Shown here one piece after another: positions 23,721-36,712 of a stretch of 64,000 bases of DNA. Positions within the stretch are counted from its first letter, which is position 1; every line of letters begins with the position of its first letter. Source of the DNA: Ricordea florida (taxonomy: Eukaryota; Cnidaria; Anthozoa; Corallimorpharia; Ricordeidae); the NCBI GenBank assembly GCA_949710005.1, contig OX453286.1:2801201-2865200 (forward strand), given 5' to 3'. Both the position numbers and the translations under genes were made by a program. A model generated the notes under the pieces. That model made no database searches and was not told where the DNA came from. It saw only the letters and a program-made list of their open reading frames with translations.

Positions 23721-26560
23721 GATTTATTTAGGGGGGTTCCTTCAGGATTCTACTGTCAATTTCAGATGGTAGAACATATTGCGTGAAAACAAAGGAGCCA
23801 AGGTGGTTAATGTTTGGCAAATAAAAAATGACTGCGGGGCCGCAGTAATTGGCGTAAATTGTTGCGGAGTCCCTGTCTGTATTGTATTATTTATATCTTT
23901 TTTTTATTTTGCGTTGATTTAATATTAAGTTGGCGAACCTAATAAAATAAAATAAATATGCCGTGAAGGGATGTCAGCTGGACGTTTACGCCATGCAGAG
24001 GCAAAATGGCTGTTTAGAATGCTAACTTGCTCAGATGGATCGTGCGATATCTGACCATCGGGACGCGTAATTGCAGCTATATCGTTACAGCTCTTCTTTT
24101 TCCCATAGTTAAGATTATTTTTACCTTCCCGGGTCCTTTTCGCGTTATTAATGTTACTTGTTCTCTTGGGTTGTATTTGATTCTCAAGCTGGATTCCCCT
24201 AAACTGGAAAACACTTATTCTAACTGCGTCGCTTCAGGCATTGTTTGTTGTCAGCTCTGAAAAGATGCATTTATCGTTAAAAAGGCAAAGAATATCGAAC
24301 CAAGCAACTTGGCATAGGAAAACCATTCCCTGAACAAAATCCCAAAGCTAAAAATCACGCGTCGCGCAAGGCTTACAGGTCACGTTTCACTGGCTGTTTC
24401 TGCGCAAATAATGCGTTACACACGCATAACACTTTGGTAAAGTGACAGGCTCGTAAAGTGAGTGATGATTTTAAAATAATAAAGCATGGAAACAGTACTT
24501 CGGTAGCGGAATTCGTCGTTACGTATGAATGAAAGCACAATAAAGGAGCATTGTACTGAATATTCTCATTTTATCAAAGTTTCAAACTCAGGGATAATAT
24601 GATAATTGTGTTGCGACTATTTTTAATTAATCCTCAGCACCATGTCATCAGAAAAGAGAGACCAATGGCGAGGACACGAAAACCGGGGACGAACCAACGA
24701 GTGCAAGAGACGTGGTAACTTTGAATGACTGTTCAATACGCTTTTTTTGGGGCACATATACGCCGAGAATTGAGGAGATTTCTTCCAGTTTATATGGTTT
24801 TACCTTAAAACCCGCTCACTATAACAGTCAAATCTTGAGTCACACAATTTTGCTTTACCGGTGACCATTTCACGTGGGTCACCATAAGTCACACAATGTG
24901 ACTGTAACTTTTGACTATGCCAATGTCAGTGTCACCCATTGTGGTACTAACTTTAACCCTTTTATTGTCAGCGTCAAACTCTGCAGGAGGACATAAACGG
25001 GGTCAGCCTAAACAAAGGGATGAGAGAAGGACAAGAAAAAGAACTAGAAACCAGTTTGAAGCGGCAGCATATGCATCCCAGGGTGCCTGTCGGACATCTG
25101 CTGATGAACGGTGGTTTACTGCTCCACGTCCAAAAGGTGCGCTGTGATTGGCTAATTTAAATCTAGCTGACAAGGAGGAACGTGTCCCATATTTGAAAAT
25201 CCACAACAAAACCCTGCAAAACAGAAAGTTATCACCGCTGAACCATCCTTTTGTAGAATTGAGTATTTACCAATCAACTTTTTAATCCATCCTCAAGTGG
25301 GTACTCATAATCAATTCGTTTCTTCAAACAAGCATACTTGAAGCCTTCAAAACCATTGATACTGAGCCAAATCTCGACTGAATGTGATGTTAACAGAACG
25401 AAAAGAAGTGAATGGCTTTAAGCATTGCTACGATTGGTTGACAGTGATTTTGTTGCCCGTGCATCCCTGACGCATAAAATTTCTGAAGGACGCAGAATAA
25501 TTCATGGCCAGTGTCCTTTGATGTTTTTTAAGGAATGCTGTTAGAGTGAAAAATTATCGAAAAAAAAAAAACTTCCAGACCTTTTCCCTGGTAAACCGTA
25601 CCGTTTAATAATGATCCAAAACACGAACTACATTCCGAGAGAGAGAGAGAGTCGAAAAATATAAAGGTGAAACTTAATCCTAAAAAGAGGGCATTTCCTT
25701 AAATGTCAATCAAGATTCCGATAACGAGACAGTTCACGTGGAAATGCAATCCTAATCTAACAAATGCCCTGTTTGCGCGATTTGAAATATGTATTGAAAG
25801 CTACCTCAAATCAAAAGTAATATTGTTCGCTCATAAAATAGATTACGATTAATTTCTGACCGATAAGATTTTTTTTTTCCAAAAGCAGCATGTTTATTTA
25901 ACTGATCGAGTGGTTACTCATTATGTTTACCATATATGAAAAGCATAAGTCAGTAGTGGAATAATTTATTAGGTCTTTTCAGTCAACAGTCACGTGTGAA
26001 GTGGCAGGCAATTGACTTCAATTAATGACTGTGAAGATCAATGTGGGTTGAATTTATGCTGTCTGGAAAAGAACATTTTACTAAGACTGTGATTTAATTT
26101 CAGTACAAAGTAACATATTACATACAGAGATACGTGCTTTTCTATTGTAAGAAGACTACAGATTAAACGTGAATGTCTGGTTTCATAAGAGTTCTGTCCC
26201 TTTTTCTTAAATAAAGTTTTGAACTGTGACTCATTGACTCTGGACTGGGACTCATAATGTTTCATGAGATGCGTACCAGGACTCACTATTAGCAAACTGT
26301 AACAAAATCACTGCCGTCGATCGCAGCTGTTCACGTGTGGGTTGCTGATCATGACTGTGAATGGAGTCTCAGCAGTTGCTTGTGGAGTTCGATCGTCAGT
26401 ATTTCTGAAAAAAACTGTAGACCTGAAAAGGCAGGTAGCTTTGAAAAGAACGCTCGACTCTGATGATGACTTCCGCTCAGGTTGTCGAAACGTCATTCAA
26501 CGTCACCAACAACAGTTCTTTTCAGAACTACTTACGGTCGAACTCCAAAACGATATTATT
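23721..26560. other. Intergenic, no gene recognised
   Basis: No exon with a recognisable family, no long repeat and no convincing splice structure. The small ORF at 24911-25147 starts with a hydrophobic stretch and continues basic, but shows no family motif. A (GA)n run occurs near 25638-25650. Confidence 0.45.
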
Positions 26561-26581
26561 TGGGTTATCACAGTAATAATT

Positions 26582-26690
26582 AACAACTATTCACCGAAGT
26601 GGAGGTGGCTAGTGGTGGATATCTACCGAGCCGCGAAGCGGCGAGGTAAATATCCACCACTAGCCACCGACACTGAGGTGAATAGTTGTT
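26582..26690. repeat. Hairpin repeat abutting a TIR element
   Basis: AACAACTATTCACC at the left is inverted as GGTGAATAGTTGTT at the right, and the GTGGCTAGTGGTGGATAT arm is inverted as ATATCCACCACTAGCCAC. A GCGAAGCGGCG loop lies in the middle. Its right edge directly touches the TIR of the element at 26691-27832, as the hairpin at 16521-16632 touches its neighbour. Confidence 0.85.
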
Positions 26691-27832
26691 TTAGTATATA
26701 CTAAAATAGTGAGATAAGTGTACACAAAAAAGAGAAAAGGGCTTGGAAAATGGAGGACTTCTCAAATGACAATCCAACGCAGCGCCGATCGCCGTTAGGG
26801 TTTCTTGTTGTAATTACTGCCGTACGTCTCGTTTTCTCGCCGAGAGAAAAAAATTTGTTTAGTTCTAGTGGCGACATTTCCTCCAATGGAGTTGCAAACC
26901 CTTTCTGTATTTGAAACCATTCAGTAAAAAATATAATTCAACTTTGGTTCTGAAGTGAACAAGCGACATCAAACTTGGTTATGCAAGATTAATTTGCATT
27001 TGTAAACAAAACCTTTCTCGTTGCTTTTTAGTCGGGCAACCGACTATAGGTTTACACTCGAGTTTCATCGCAAATCGCAGTCACGTGCAAAGGGGAATAC
27101 CGCAGACACGTAATACAGGCGCACCCTTTCTACGATGTCGAAGTCGATGGCGAATATGTCGAAAACAAATGGTGTCGTCTTTTCTACGCTCAAACATACA
27201 GACCCACACACCGTTCGCGGTAGACCCAGTCTAAAAGATGGCGAGTGTAATGAGCGCATATTTCAAAACGGGTCGTTCCGCGAACTGAAAATAGCAAAAG
27301 AATCAAATGATTTAGCGAATGTCTCATTAGAATCAAACCAGAAATCAAACGAGTTACCAGTGAACAGAAAATGTGGACAGAGTAACAGAAGAGCATTTGC
27401 TGAGAAAGACAAGGTGCCCCGCGATGAAACTCGAGGAAACGACAACAAAGATGTCACGTTGGAAACCAGGACCTTGGTACCCTTAGCATTTCTTTATAAG
27501 TGGTCAACACTCATAACAGCACATCTACCTGTTGCCCGACTTACGATCTTAGATCGTCTTGTTATCGCTAAACTCCGGGTTAAAAACATAAGCCATTACC
27601 TCTGAACACGGCCAAGCCAAATTTAGTCGCTTTCTTGGAGGGACAGGGACTGCTTCGTTGTTAATTTGGATGATTTCTTCGATTGTCATGGATACAAACC
27701 GGGCCGACATATTCGCGCGGCGGAGCGAAAAATTCGCAAGTTGCTCGGAGATAAATAGCACAGGATAGTCGGAGTTTGACTAGCCAATCAGAGCGCACCT
27801 TCAACGCTATCCACTGTTTTAGTATATACTAA
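26691..27832 (-). mobile_element. 1.1-kb DNA transposon-like element, TTAGTATATACTAAAA TIRs
   Basis: TTAGTATATACTAAAA then TAGTGAGATA at 26691-26716 is mirrored at 27808-27832 (on the minus strand TTAGTATATACTAAAA then CAGTGGATA). TGTT on both outer sides may be a target duplication. On the minus strand the right end contains GCGCTCTGATTGGCT followed by an ATG at 27710 that opens MSARFVSMTIEEIIQINNEAV and stays open to a possible splice donor. That N-terminus resembles the ones in the related short elements. A 156-codon plus-strand ORF (27135-27605) is not recognised. The right end lies only 22 bases from the acceptor of a ZNFX1 exon. Confidence 0.65.
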
Positions 27833-27854
27833 TGTTGGTTATTTCTTTTCTTAG

Positions 27855-28198
27855 TTCGGAAACCCAACGCACTCATTAACAATGAACAAACTTGGAGGGG
27901 AAATGGAGCAAGACCAAAGACCAAAGCAGGGATTGCGAGAGAATGGTCAAAAAGCAAAGCCCACTTCCCTGCTGACACCAGTGAGTTATTTCATGAATTG
28001 TTACGATGCGATTGTCGTTTCTAACAGTGAATTCCACACACTTTTTTTACATTACAGTTTGGAGAATTTGACAACTGATCAGTTCAATTTTCTCGGCTTG
28101 AACGTCCTCTCAATTCTTATCATCTGTTTGACAGACAACTGATTGGTGGGAAAAGTAGCCACATTTTGGTGACTCCATCCTCACAAACAATCTTCGCC

Positions 28199-28239
<41 letters not shown>

Positions 28240-31200
28240 TAATAATAACAATAATGATAATGACCTTTATTTGAGTGTCAACTGTATCTAGCACTGACGT
28301 ACGAATTGGGGACACCGTAAAGCACAAATCAAATCAAATCATATTTAATGAAATCAAATCTTCGTTTTTGTGGAGAGGGGAAAACCGGAGTACCCGGAGA
28401 AAAACCTCTCGGAGCAGAAGAGAGAACCAACAAACTCAACCCACATATGACGCCGGGGCCGGGAATCGAACCAGAGCCAATTTGGTGGAAGGCGAGCGCT
28501 CTCACCACTGCGCCAGCCCTGCTCCTCTGTCCTTACATTAGTTTATGGGTTTTCTATTTGTTTTTCTATTTGAAACTCCCTTTAAAGAGACATTTTGTTC
28601 TTTGGGTAGAGTACATTAACGTACGCCATGTGATCTTGGTTCAATTGAAAAAGGGGCCCTGTTGGAAGGGTACGAGGAATGTTATTCGTGTCCTCCCTAT
28701 GAATATCAATCAGCTTTTGTCAGAACTTTAGCTGACGTGTACAAGACGTTCAGGCTAATTACAGTATACCTTGTCTCTCTAATGTAGGTAGGACCAACCA
28801 AGGGCAACCCAAACCAAACAAGGTGCTGGAAGAAAATGAGCGGCCCCACTTTACACCTAACAATTCATCATGCAAACGGAAGCAGCCGCCTGATGGAAGA
28901 TGGGAATACAAGAGATTCAATCCAGTTCTAGATCATGAGGTTTTAAAAACCTTACTAGTCCAAGATGGTTCGGCTGTTATAGAAAGTTTAAATGAGAGGA
29001 TGGCTGAGTTAAAGTTTCTTCTTAGGTCTAAAAGCGAAGAGCACATGGGTGATGAGTTTATTTTTGACCTCGCTCTTGTATTAACAAAAGCTTGCGACGC
29101 GCCTTCCAGTGAAAATTTCAACACAATTCTCATTGCCCTAAAGGGATCTGTGTTTCTAAGCGAAAGGATCCCTAAACTACTTGATAAGCTTCAAGATAAA
29201 AATGAACTGGTTAATGAGGACTCCGGGACAAGACTCGTCCAAGGACTAATTAAGATATCTTCCAGGTACTTGAGACACCTACCGAGCTCCTTTGCTGACA
29301 TACCTATCGAACAGATGCAACAAGTCCTGCATCAGATGGATGGTCAGGAAAAAGGTCGGCTTCAAGCACAGCTAGATTTGCTGAAGCAAGAGAGAAGCGA
29401 CGCCATAAGAGCTGATAGGGAGAGGCACGGAAAGCGCCTAAAAGAAAGGAGAGGAAACAAGCCACCCAACGATTTTAGAGAGATTCCAGTTTGTCCAACG
29501 ACCAAAGAAGTTCTTTCTCGTGATCAACCCTTCCTGCGCAAAAACATAATTAAGGGACGATATGAAGACACAGAGCACTACCTTGATGTGCAGTTTAGGC
29601 TTCTTCGAGAAGATTTTCTGGAGCCTCTGAGGGAAGGGATATACGAGGTCACACAAAATATACCACGAAACAAGTGCAATCAGATGATGAAGCGCTACAG
29701 GGGCGTTCGCATTGTGGGCAAGGAATACACGATGGCGGGGGTCATTCACTCTGTAAGGTTTGATGTCTCAAGACTCGGTACAACCAGATGGTCGCATTCG
29801 AAACGACTTATTTATGGTTCATTCCTCTGTCTATCTAAAGACAACTTCCAATCCATGCTTTTTGCTACTGTTGCCAATAGAGATCCAGATAAATTGAAGA
29901 AAGGGGAATTCGAAGTTCGATTCATTGAGGGGCAAGATCTTTTTGGGATAGAAAAGGATGAACACGTGTATCAGATGGTGGAGTCTCCAGCATTCTTTGA
30001 AGCTTACCGACACGTTCTAAAAGGACTGCAAGAACTGGAAGAAGATAGTCTACCATTTGGCAAATATCTTGTTGAGTGCAGCCCAGACGTCGATACACCT
30101 AAGTACCTCAGGCGTGACCAAGATACAAAGCCAGCATTGTATGATTTGAGCAAAGCGCTTAGCAGTACTACTAGAAGAAACAAAAGTAAAGATAACTTCA
30201 CAGCAGTAAACATCCTTCAACATGACGCCTGGCCGTCCGCAAAGTATCTTTCACTGAATGCGTCTCAGCTTGAAGCCCTCAAAACAGCCATAACAACTGA
30301 GTTTTCTGTCATCCAGGGTCCACCTGGCACTGGAAAGACCTATGTTGGAACAAAGATTGTGCAGTGTCTCCTTGACAATCGCTCCCAGTGGGATCCGGAA
30401 CACACATCTCCAATGCTCATGGTGTGCTACACAAACCATGCCTTGGACCAGTTCTTGGAAAAAGTATTAGACTTCCTACCTTGTAATGAGATCATCCGTG
30501 TTGGAGGAAGATGCAAGAGTAAGCGGCTTGATATCTGTAACGTGAAAAGGTTTGTTCACCATTATAGAACAGATGACAGAATGTTACAAAATGCGATTCG
30601 AGAAACTTCATGGCAAATAATAGAGTCTCAAGAACAGCTTGAAAAGTCGTATCAAACAATTTTAAGGTTGGATGTTTTGGTTGACTTCATGAGCGATAGC
30701 CATTTTGAACAGCTTCTTCTGGCTAAGTTTCCTCATAACGCTGACCAGAAAAGTCAGAATGTGGAAAACACTTTTAAGTTGTGGTTGTGCAACAACAAAC
30801 AACTTAGTGATTCCAACCAAAGGTTGGCTAACGGATCCATTCTTCCAAAGGAGCTCGATGGATCAGTTTCTTCAAGGGAGGAGGAAGACGTTTTCTCTGA
30901 TGCAATTCATTGTCAAGCCTGCCTCACAACAGCAGAACCAAACGGTTACCACACAGAAGGCTGCTCACGAGCCGGAACTCTAACAGAGGGCTTAGTCAAA
31001 CAGGCAGTGGAAACAGATGCTGAAAACTTAGGAAGTTCCCAAGTGACAATGGATTCACACAGATTGTCTGTTGAACCGCTCAGGATTAAAGAAGGTGCAG
31101 TAGGCAGTTTGGTACAATCCACTGATCCAATCCAGAGTCATGGTAGCTTCCACGTATCCCTTTCTCAAACAGAAGATACTGAAGGTACACAGGAGGCCAG

Positions 31201-34200
31201 AGATCACCATTACATGAATGTAGTCTCGGATGTAAGGTTATCTTCGGAAATCCAGTCGGGAATGGTACAGAAAGGTGCGACAGACAACGATCAAATGGCC
31301 CATGACGCGGAAAACGGGCCTGATGAGACAATTGCCGTTGAGCAAGAGGCTGACCTGATAAGATTCCACAGATGCATTGAGGGGGAAGAAGATATTTTTC
31401 AGCCCCTTAGACAGTTAAGACAGTTGGATGAAAAAAAAGAGGAACAAAACCAAGACCAAAACCAGGACGAAGCTGAACCTTGGATACACGTGGCTTACGG
31501 TAAAAAACGGAGCACGCCATTCGCTTGGCAACAAAGGAGCAAAGACGACAAAAACAGTTTTTTGGATCAGACACTAAAGGAAAAAAACAAAAGGAAGAAA
31601 ACGGGGGAGAAGAAAAACCAAATGGAAATTAAGGTCACAGACAAGGACATGTCTCGCTTAGAAAAACAATTAGAAGGGGTAGAGATGATGCTCATGCCAG
31701 AGGCGGCAGGTGTTCCAAATATTTGGTCCTTGTCACCAAAAGACAGGTTGAGGCTTTATCTCTACTGGCTTGAATGCTATCGCGAACGCCTCAAGATGGA
31801 AATCCAGAGAGAAACCCAGACCTATGAACAGCTTTGCTGCAATTTAGATGCGGCAAGAAGGAGCAAGGAAGAGAGAGTTCTTCGCCGAGCAACAGTTGTT
31901 GGAATGACAACAAGCTGTGCTGCCAGATATCATACAACCCTTCAGCGCATACGACCTAAAATAGTCGTCATTGAAGAGGCCGCAGAAGTAATGGAGGCCC
32001 ACATCATTACTTCCCTATCATTAGGAACGGAACACACAATTCTCATTGGCGATCACAAACAGCTACGACCTAAGGTTACAGTCCATGAGCTCGCCCAAAA
32101 ATATAATCTCAAAATCTCTCTGTTTGAAAGAATGGTCACGAATGAGATGGAATGCAAGTGTCTGAACATTCAACATCGAATGCGTCCAGAGATTGCTGAG
32201 CTCACCAAGAGAATCTACGAGCACGAAATTGCGGATCACGACTCCGTTTGCCACTTTGAAAACATCTTGGGCGTTGGGCAGAATCTGTTCTTTATTGATC
32301 ATTCCAAACCTGAAAAGCTCATGCCTGGCTTACAGAGTTACTGCAATAACCACGAAGCCGACTTTCTAGTCAAGTTTTGTGAATACCTTCTACTACAAGG
32401 TTACAAATCAGATCAAATCACTATTCTGACAATGTACACGGGGCAGCTCCTAGAGCTTCAGGGGAAAATGCCCAAGAGAAAATTTGAAGGGGTCAAAGTG
32501 TGCGCTGTGGACAACTTTCAAGGTGAAGAAAACGACATAATTCTTTTGTCGTTGGTGAGAAGCAACAAAGACAAGCGCATTGGTTTCTTGAAGGACTCAA
32601 ACAGAATCTGTGTTGCACTGTCAAGAGCTCGTCAAGGGTTTTACTGCATTGGAAATTACAATCTATTAAGCGGTGAGAGTCCACTCTGGAAGAAGATATG
32701 TGACGATGCGAAGAGCAAGAAAGCCATTGGTGAAACACTAGACCTGGTCTGTCAAAGACACCAGAACGTCACAAAGGTCAGGTGCTCAACTGACTTCGAT
32801 AGAGTTCCATGCGGAGGATGTGGACAGCCCTGTGGATACCGACTTGAGTGTGGTCATGCGTGTGACAAGCCATGTCACCCCACTGACATAAACCATACAC
32901 AGTATATTTGTAGAAAGAAGTGCTTGCAGTTTTGTCCCAATGAACATCAGTGTGAATTAATGTGTCATTACCCAAGTGACTGCGAGTGCCAACGTCCGAT
33001 GACGAAGACCCTCCCTCAGTGTGGGCACGAGCAAACGGTGCCTTGTAGAATTGAGGCTGCAAATTTTGTCTGTCGCGCCAAATGCGAAAAGACCCTCAAT
33101 TGTGGTCACAACTGTAGGAAGGTTTGCGGAGAACAATGTACGCGAACTTGTAACGAACAATGCAAGAAAGAGCTTCAATGTGGACATAAGACAACAATGG
33201 CTTGTTACAAAGACCCGACGTCTGTGAAATGCAAGAAGAAATGCAACAAAGTTCTGGACTGTGGCCATCAGTGCTTACAGCAATGTAGCGAAACATGCCG
33301 TTGCAGCAGTTCAATTGAGCTGGAGTTGCCATGCAAACACTGCATCAACATTCCATGCATTGCAAAAGATCAGCCCATACAGTGTCCCTCCCAATGCAAC
33401 AGACCTTTGGACTGTGGGCACAGCTGTCCTGGAATTTGCCACCAGGACTGTTCTTCGTTCCAGTGCAATGTTTTAATCCTGAAAAACCTACCATGTGGGC
33501 ATCAAAGTAATATTCACTGCCATCGCAACCCAGCCGATGTTTTTTGTAGTGCTCCGTGCGAAAGACAACTAGATTGTGGTCATCAGTGTCCAAAGGAATG
33601 CGGAGTTCCTTGTAACCAAAGTTGGTGCTCAGACATGATTACCGTTACACTTAAATGTGGCCATCAGCAAGTAGTTCGCTGTGGAGACTACCCTAATAAC
33701 GTTCAATGTTCTGCAGCTTGCGACAAGAGCTGCAAAGAAGGTCATCCATGCAACAGACAGTGCCATGGTGACTCCGCGTGTGGTCTCTGTCCCGTTGTGG
33801 TCAACATCACGCTTCCTAAGTGTAACCATATCGTCGAGGTTCCGTGTTGTAAAGACGTAGAAGAGGTTGTGTGCCCTATGCCGTGCGAGCGTCTGAGAAG
33901 TTGTCAACACCCTTGTGATGGTAAATGTGGTGAAGATTGTGCAACACGTCAATGCATAATACCTGTACCTACAACCCTTGGCTGTGGACATACTGTGAAT
34001 GTCCCTTGCCACGCAGGCACAGAAGAGATCATTTGCAAGAAGAAAGTTAAAATTAAACTGCCGTGCGAACACAAAAAGAATGTGATATGTTCCAGCCTTA
34101 CACGTGGTGAGTCAAAGGCACAGATGGAAACATGTGAAATCAAGGTGTCAAAAGTGTTACCTTGCAGCCACAAAATGAGGTTAAAATGTTCAGAAGACGA

Positions 34201-36025
34201 ATCTAAGGTGGTATGCAAAGCGCGTTGCAATAGAAGATTGTCATGTGGACATCCATGTCCAGGGCAATGTGGTGAGCTGTGTAAACTGCAGAAGTGTATT
34301 CAAATGGTAGGGAAAACCTTCCCTTGCGGTCATAAGACCAAATTATCTTGCTTTGAGACGAAAATGGCCATATGTAAAGAGCACTGTGGCCGTCGAAAGG
34401 ATACCTGCCGGCACCTCTGTAAAGGAATTTGTGGGAAGCCTTGTTCACAGTATCCCTGCAGAGAACTAGTGATCAAAACTCTTCAATGTGGTCACAGGAT
34501 TCAGATGTCATGCTCTCACCACACAGGTATCCAGTGCCCAGCACCTTGTGATGTACCTCTTCCGTGTGGCCATGCATGTCCTGGAACGTGCAGCATCTGT
34601 CAGCAGAGAGGGTCCCACGAAATATGCCAACGTCCATGTGGTCGTCTCCTTGTTTGTTCCCACAGATGCGAAGCCATGTGCGGTGAACCATGCCCGCCCT
34701 GTATGAAGCCATGCCGCAGGTGTTGTCCGCATAGAAGATGCCCAAATCGTTGTTCAGAACCCTGCCAACCCTGCCAGCTGCCGTGCCGTTGGAGTTGTCC
34801 TCATTATCAGTGCAATAATCTCTGTAGCGAAATTTGTGATCGTCCTCCATGTAACGCCCCCTGCTCTAGACGTCTGTTGTGCGGCCACCCGTGTATTGGT
34901 CTTTGTGGAGAAAACTGCCCAACTGCGTGCAGAATTTGTCATAAAAGCCAGCTTTCTGTGATGTTTCATTATCAACGGGGCAGAAGAGAAGTGTCTGCAA
35001 CTCTGCAACTTTTTGACTGTGGTCACCTCAAAAACGTAACAGAAATGGACGCATGGATGCAGCGGGATTTAGGTACCGATGTCCAGTTTTGGCGATGTCG
35101 TGAGTGTTCTACTCCTATCACATTCAGCTATCGGTACGGAAATCAGATCAAACGAACACTGGAAAACATTGAAAAGGTCAAAACAAACGTAAAAGAGCTC
35201 GCACTTGAAGCAGCTGACTCTTCACGTCACCTCATGAGAGACCAAGGATCCTTTGCCCTTTACGATCGCAACAACGTGTTTGCATCGCTTCTCCACCGTT
35301 ACAGAATAGGAGCTCCCTATGAAAATCAGCACAATGTGCTTTTCTCATTTGCTGTGAAAAATCAACTTCAGATACTCAGCATCGTTCAAAAAACACATAC
35401 CGCACTTCAAAAGACTTTTAAAGAGGAAGAACTATGGTCTACGGAGTACAATAGTCCAGAATATAAAGAGATGGAAGAACTATCACGTGTTATAGTGAGT
35501 ATATTAGAACACATCCAACCATTTCTCGAGGAACATCACTTGAATCTGACGACATTCTGCGAAGCTGACGTGGTCGTGAGAAAGTTTAATCTTTTCTCGC
35601 ATATACTGCTGGCTGAAGTGGAAGCGTTTCGTCGCAACTATCATTTTTCCTCTGCTGGTGAGAAACGACTTAGTCTGGTCTACCAACAATTCAAGTTATT
35701 TCTTCAGGGCAACAACGATGCTCTTCCTTTACCTGAGCTCAAGAGAACGGTCAACTCTCTGAGAAACGAAGTGGGGCTTGACCCTATTCCAACAGAGAAA
35801 GCAAACGAGTTCGAGAACTTCCCAGGTTTTTCCAAAGGCGTTTGGAAGCTTTGCAATCAAGGTCATGTCTTCGCCAGACGATGGATACAACGCAGTGGCA
35901 GAGACCTTCCTTTAATTAAGGAGGAATGCGATAAGTGTGAAGCAGATTTTAGCTCGGAAGATGTGAGTTCTAAGTCAGCGACAAAGGTGACAGAGACATT
36001 ACGCAACAAAGTCACAAGAGAATGA
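27855..36025 (+). CDS. ZNFX1: NFX1-type zinc finger SF1 helicase, ZNFX1-like
   Basis: Two exons are supported: 27855-27980 (acceptor TTTTCTTAG, donor CCA|GTGAGT) and 28788-36025 (acceptor CTAATGTAG). They join in phase 1 in an open frame; any further 5' exon with the ATG is not identified, and the GTG at 28823 is only the first non-ATG start in the big exon. Counting codons from 28823: an N-terminal helical region; Walker A GPPGTGKT at 499-506; CYTNHALDQFLE shortly after; a long acidic/basic insert around 640-960; Walker B-type EEAAE at 1051-1055; GDHKQLRP; QHRMRPE at 1117; VDNFQGEEND at 1229; and ALSRARQGF near 1265. A Cys/His-rich block of NF-X1 fingers spans about 1329-2041, followed by a helical region and a C-terminal divergent RZ-like finger (CNQGH at 2344, CDKC at 2369). 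ZNFX1 proteins bind RNA and act in antiviral sensing and small-RNA inheritance. The finger block is much longer than in vertebrates. Its 3' half is duplicated at 6256-11817. Confidence 0.93.
28198..28527 (-). mobile_element. tRNA-derived SINE with (AAT)n tail
   Basis: Read on the minus strand, it starts with GGAGCAGGGCTGGCGCAGTGG, which includes an A box, then has GGTTCGATTCCCGGCCC (B box). A body with TTTTTCTCCGGGTACTCCGG follows, then a TTTATTTGAG-type 3' end and an (AAT)n tail on the plus-strand left. Partial copies occur at 48975-49085 (tail part) and 51650-51857 (head and body). It lies in the ZNFX1 intron between 27980 and 28788. The conserved body resembles widespread metazoan SINE core domains; the exact family is not assigned. 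Confidence 0.8.
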
Positions 36026-36065
36026 TTCTCATCTTTCTCCTCCATGGTTTAATGTTATGACACAG

Positions 36066-36241
36066 ATTCAAAGTTACGGCTCTAACTCTTGTTTGAGGTC
36101 TTCATACATTCTCCAGAGTACCAGTAAGGACAATCTGTTAGAGTATCAATACAATTCAAGGTTACGGCTCAAACTCTTGTTTGAGGTCTTCATACATTCT
36201 CCAGAGTACCAGTAAGGAGAATCTGTTAGAGTATCAATACA
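36066..36241. repeat. 88-bp tandem duplication in the ZNFX1 3' region
   Basis: The segment beginning ATTCAAAGTTACGG at 36066 repeats from 36154 (ATTCAAGGTTACGG), a period of 88 bases with only a few differences. Copy A of the segmental duplication (around 11905-12005) has a single unit, so this doubling happened in copy B after the split. It lies just after the stop codon, presumably in the 3' UTR. Confidence 0.88.
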
Positions 36242-36712
36242 ATTCACTGCTTGTGATCGTTTTCTTATATTCTCATAACCTTTAGTCATTATGATATATT
36301 GAAATAACTTGGAGAAACTGAATTCTGATCACTATCAGGGTTAAAAAGGAAACAAATGTGGATCTTGTACAACTTTGTTTGTCAGTAACACTAGCCCCAA
36401 GCAGCTGACTAAAATTAAGTTTCTTATCCGAACACTTCATTTTTGAGGTTTTCTCATTTTTTTATGGCTGTAGGACAGAGGTGGTCTAATCGACCCATCC
36501 CACTGCCAGAGTTACTTATCTTTAATTATCTTGTCTCAACGAATTAGAACTCAGTTTTTACTAGGAAAAGGAGCAATGAATTATACGTATATTTTCATTG
36601 TATGTTTTTTTTAAGAAACTTCATCAGTTAATATCTTCCCAAAATTATAAAGTAAGCAATAACATAACTGATAACACATGTTGAAAATAAAATCAATAAT
36701 GTCAATTGAATT

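Noticed and set aside
27135-27605. 156-codon plus-strand ORF as the ZNFX1 first exon
   Set aside because: It lies inside a TIR-bounded element and I found no convincing phase-1 donor to reach the exon at 27855. No family motif.
28823-28825. GTG at 28823 as the ZNFX1 start codon
   Set aside because: The frame is open upstream through a good acceptor at 28787 and joins exon 27855-27980 in phase. GTG starts are not expected in an animal nuclear gene.
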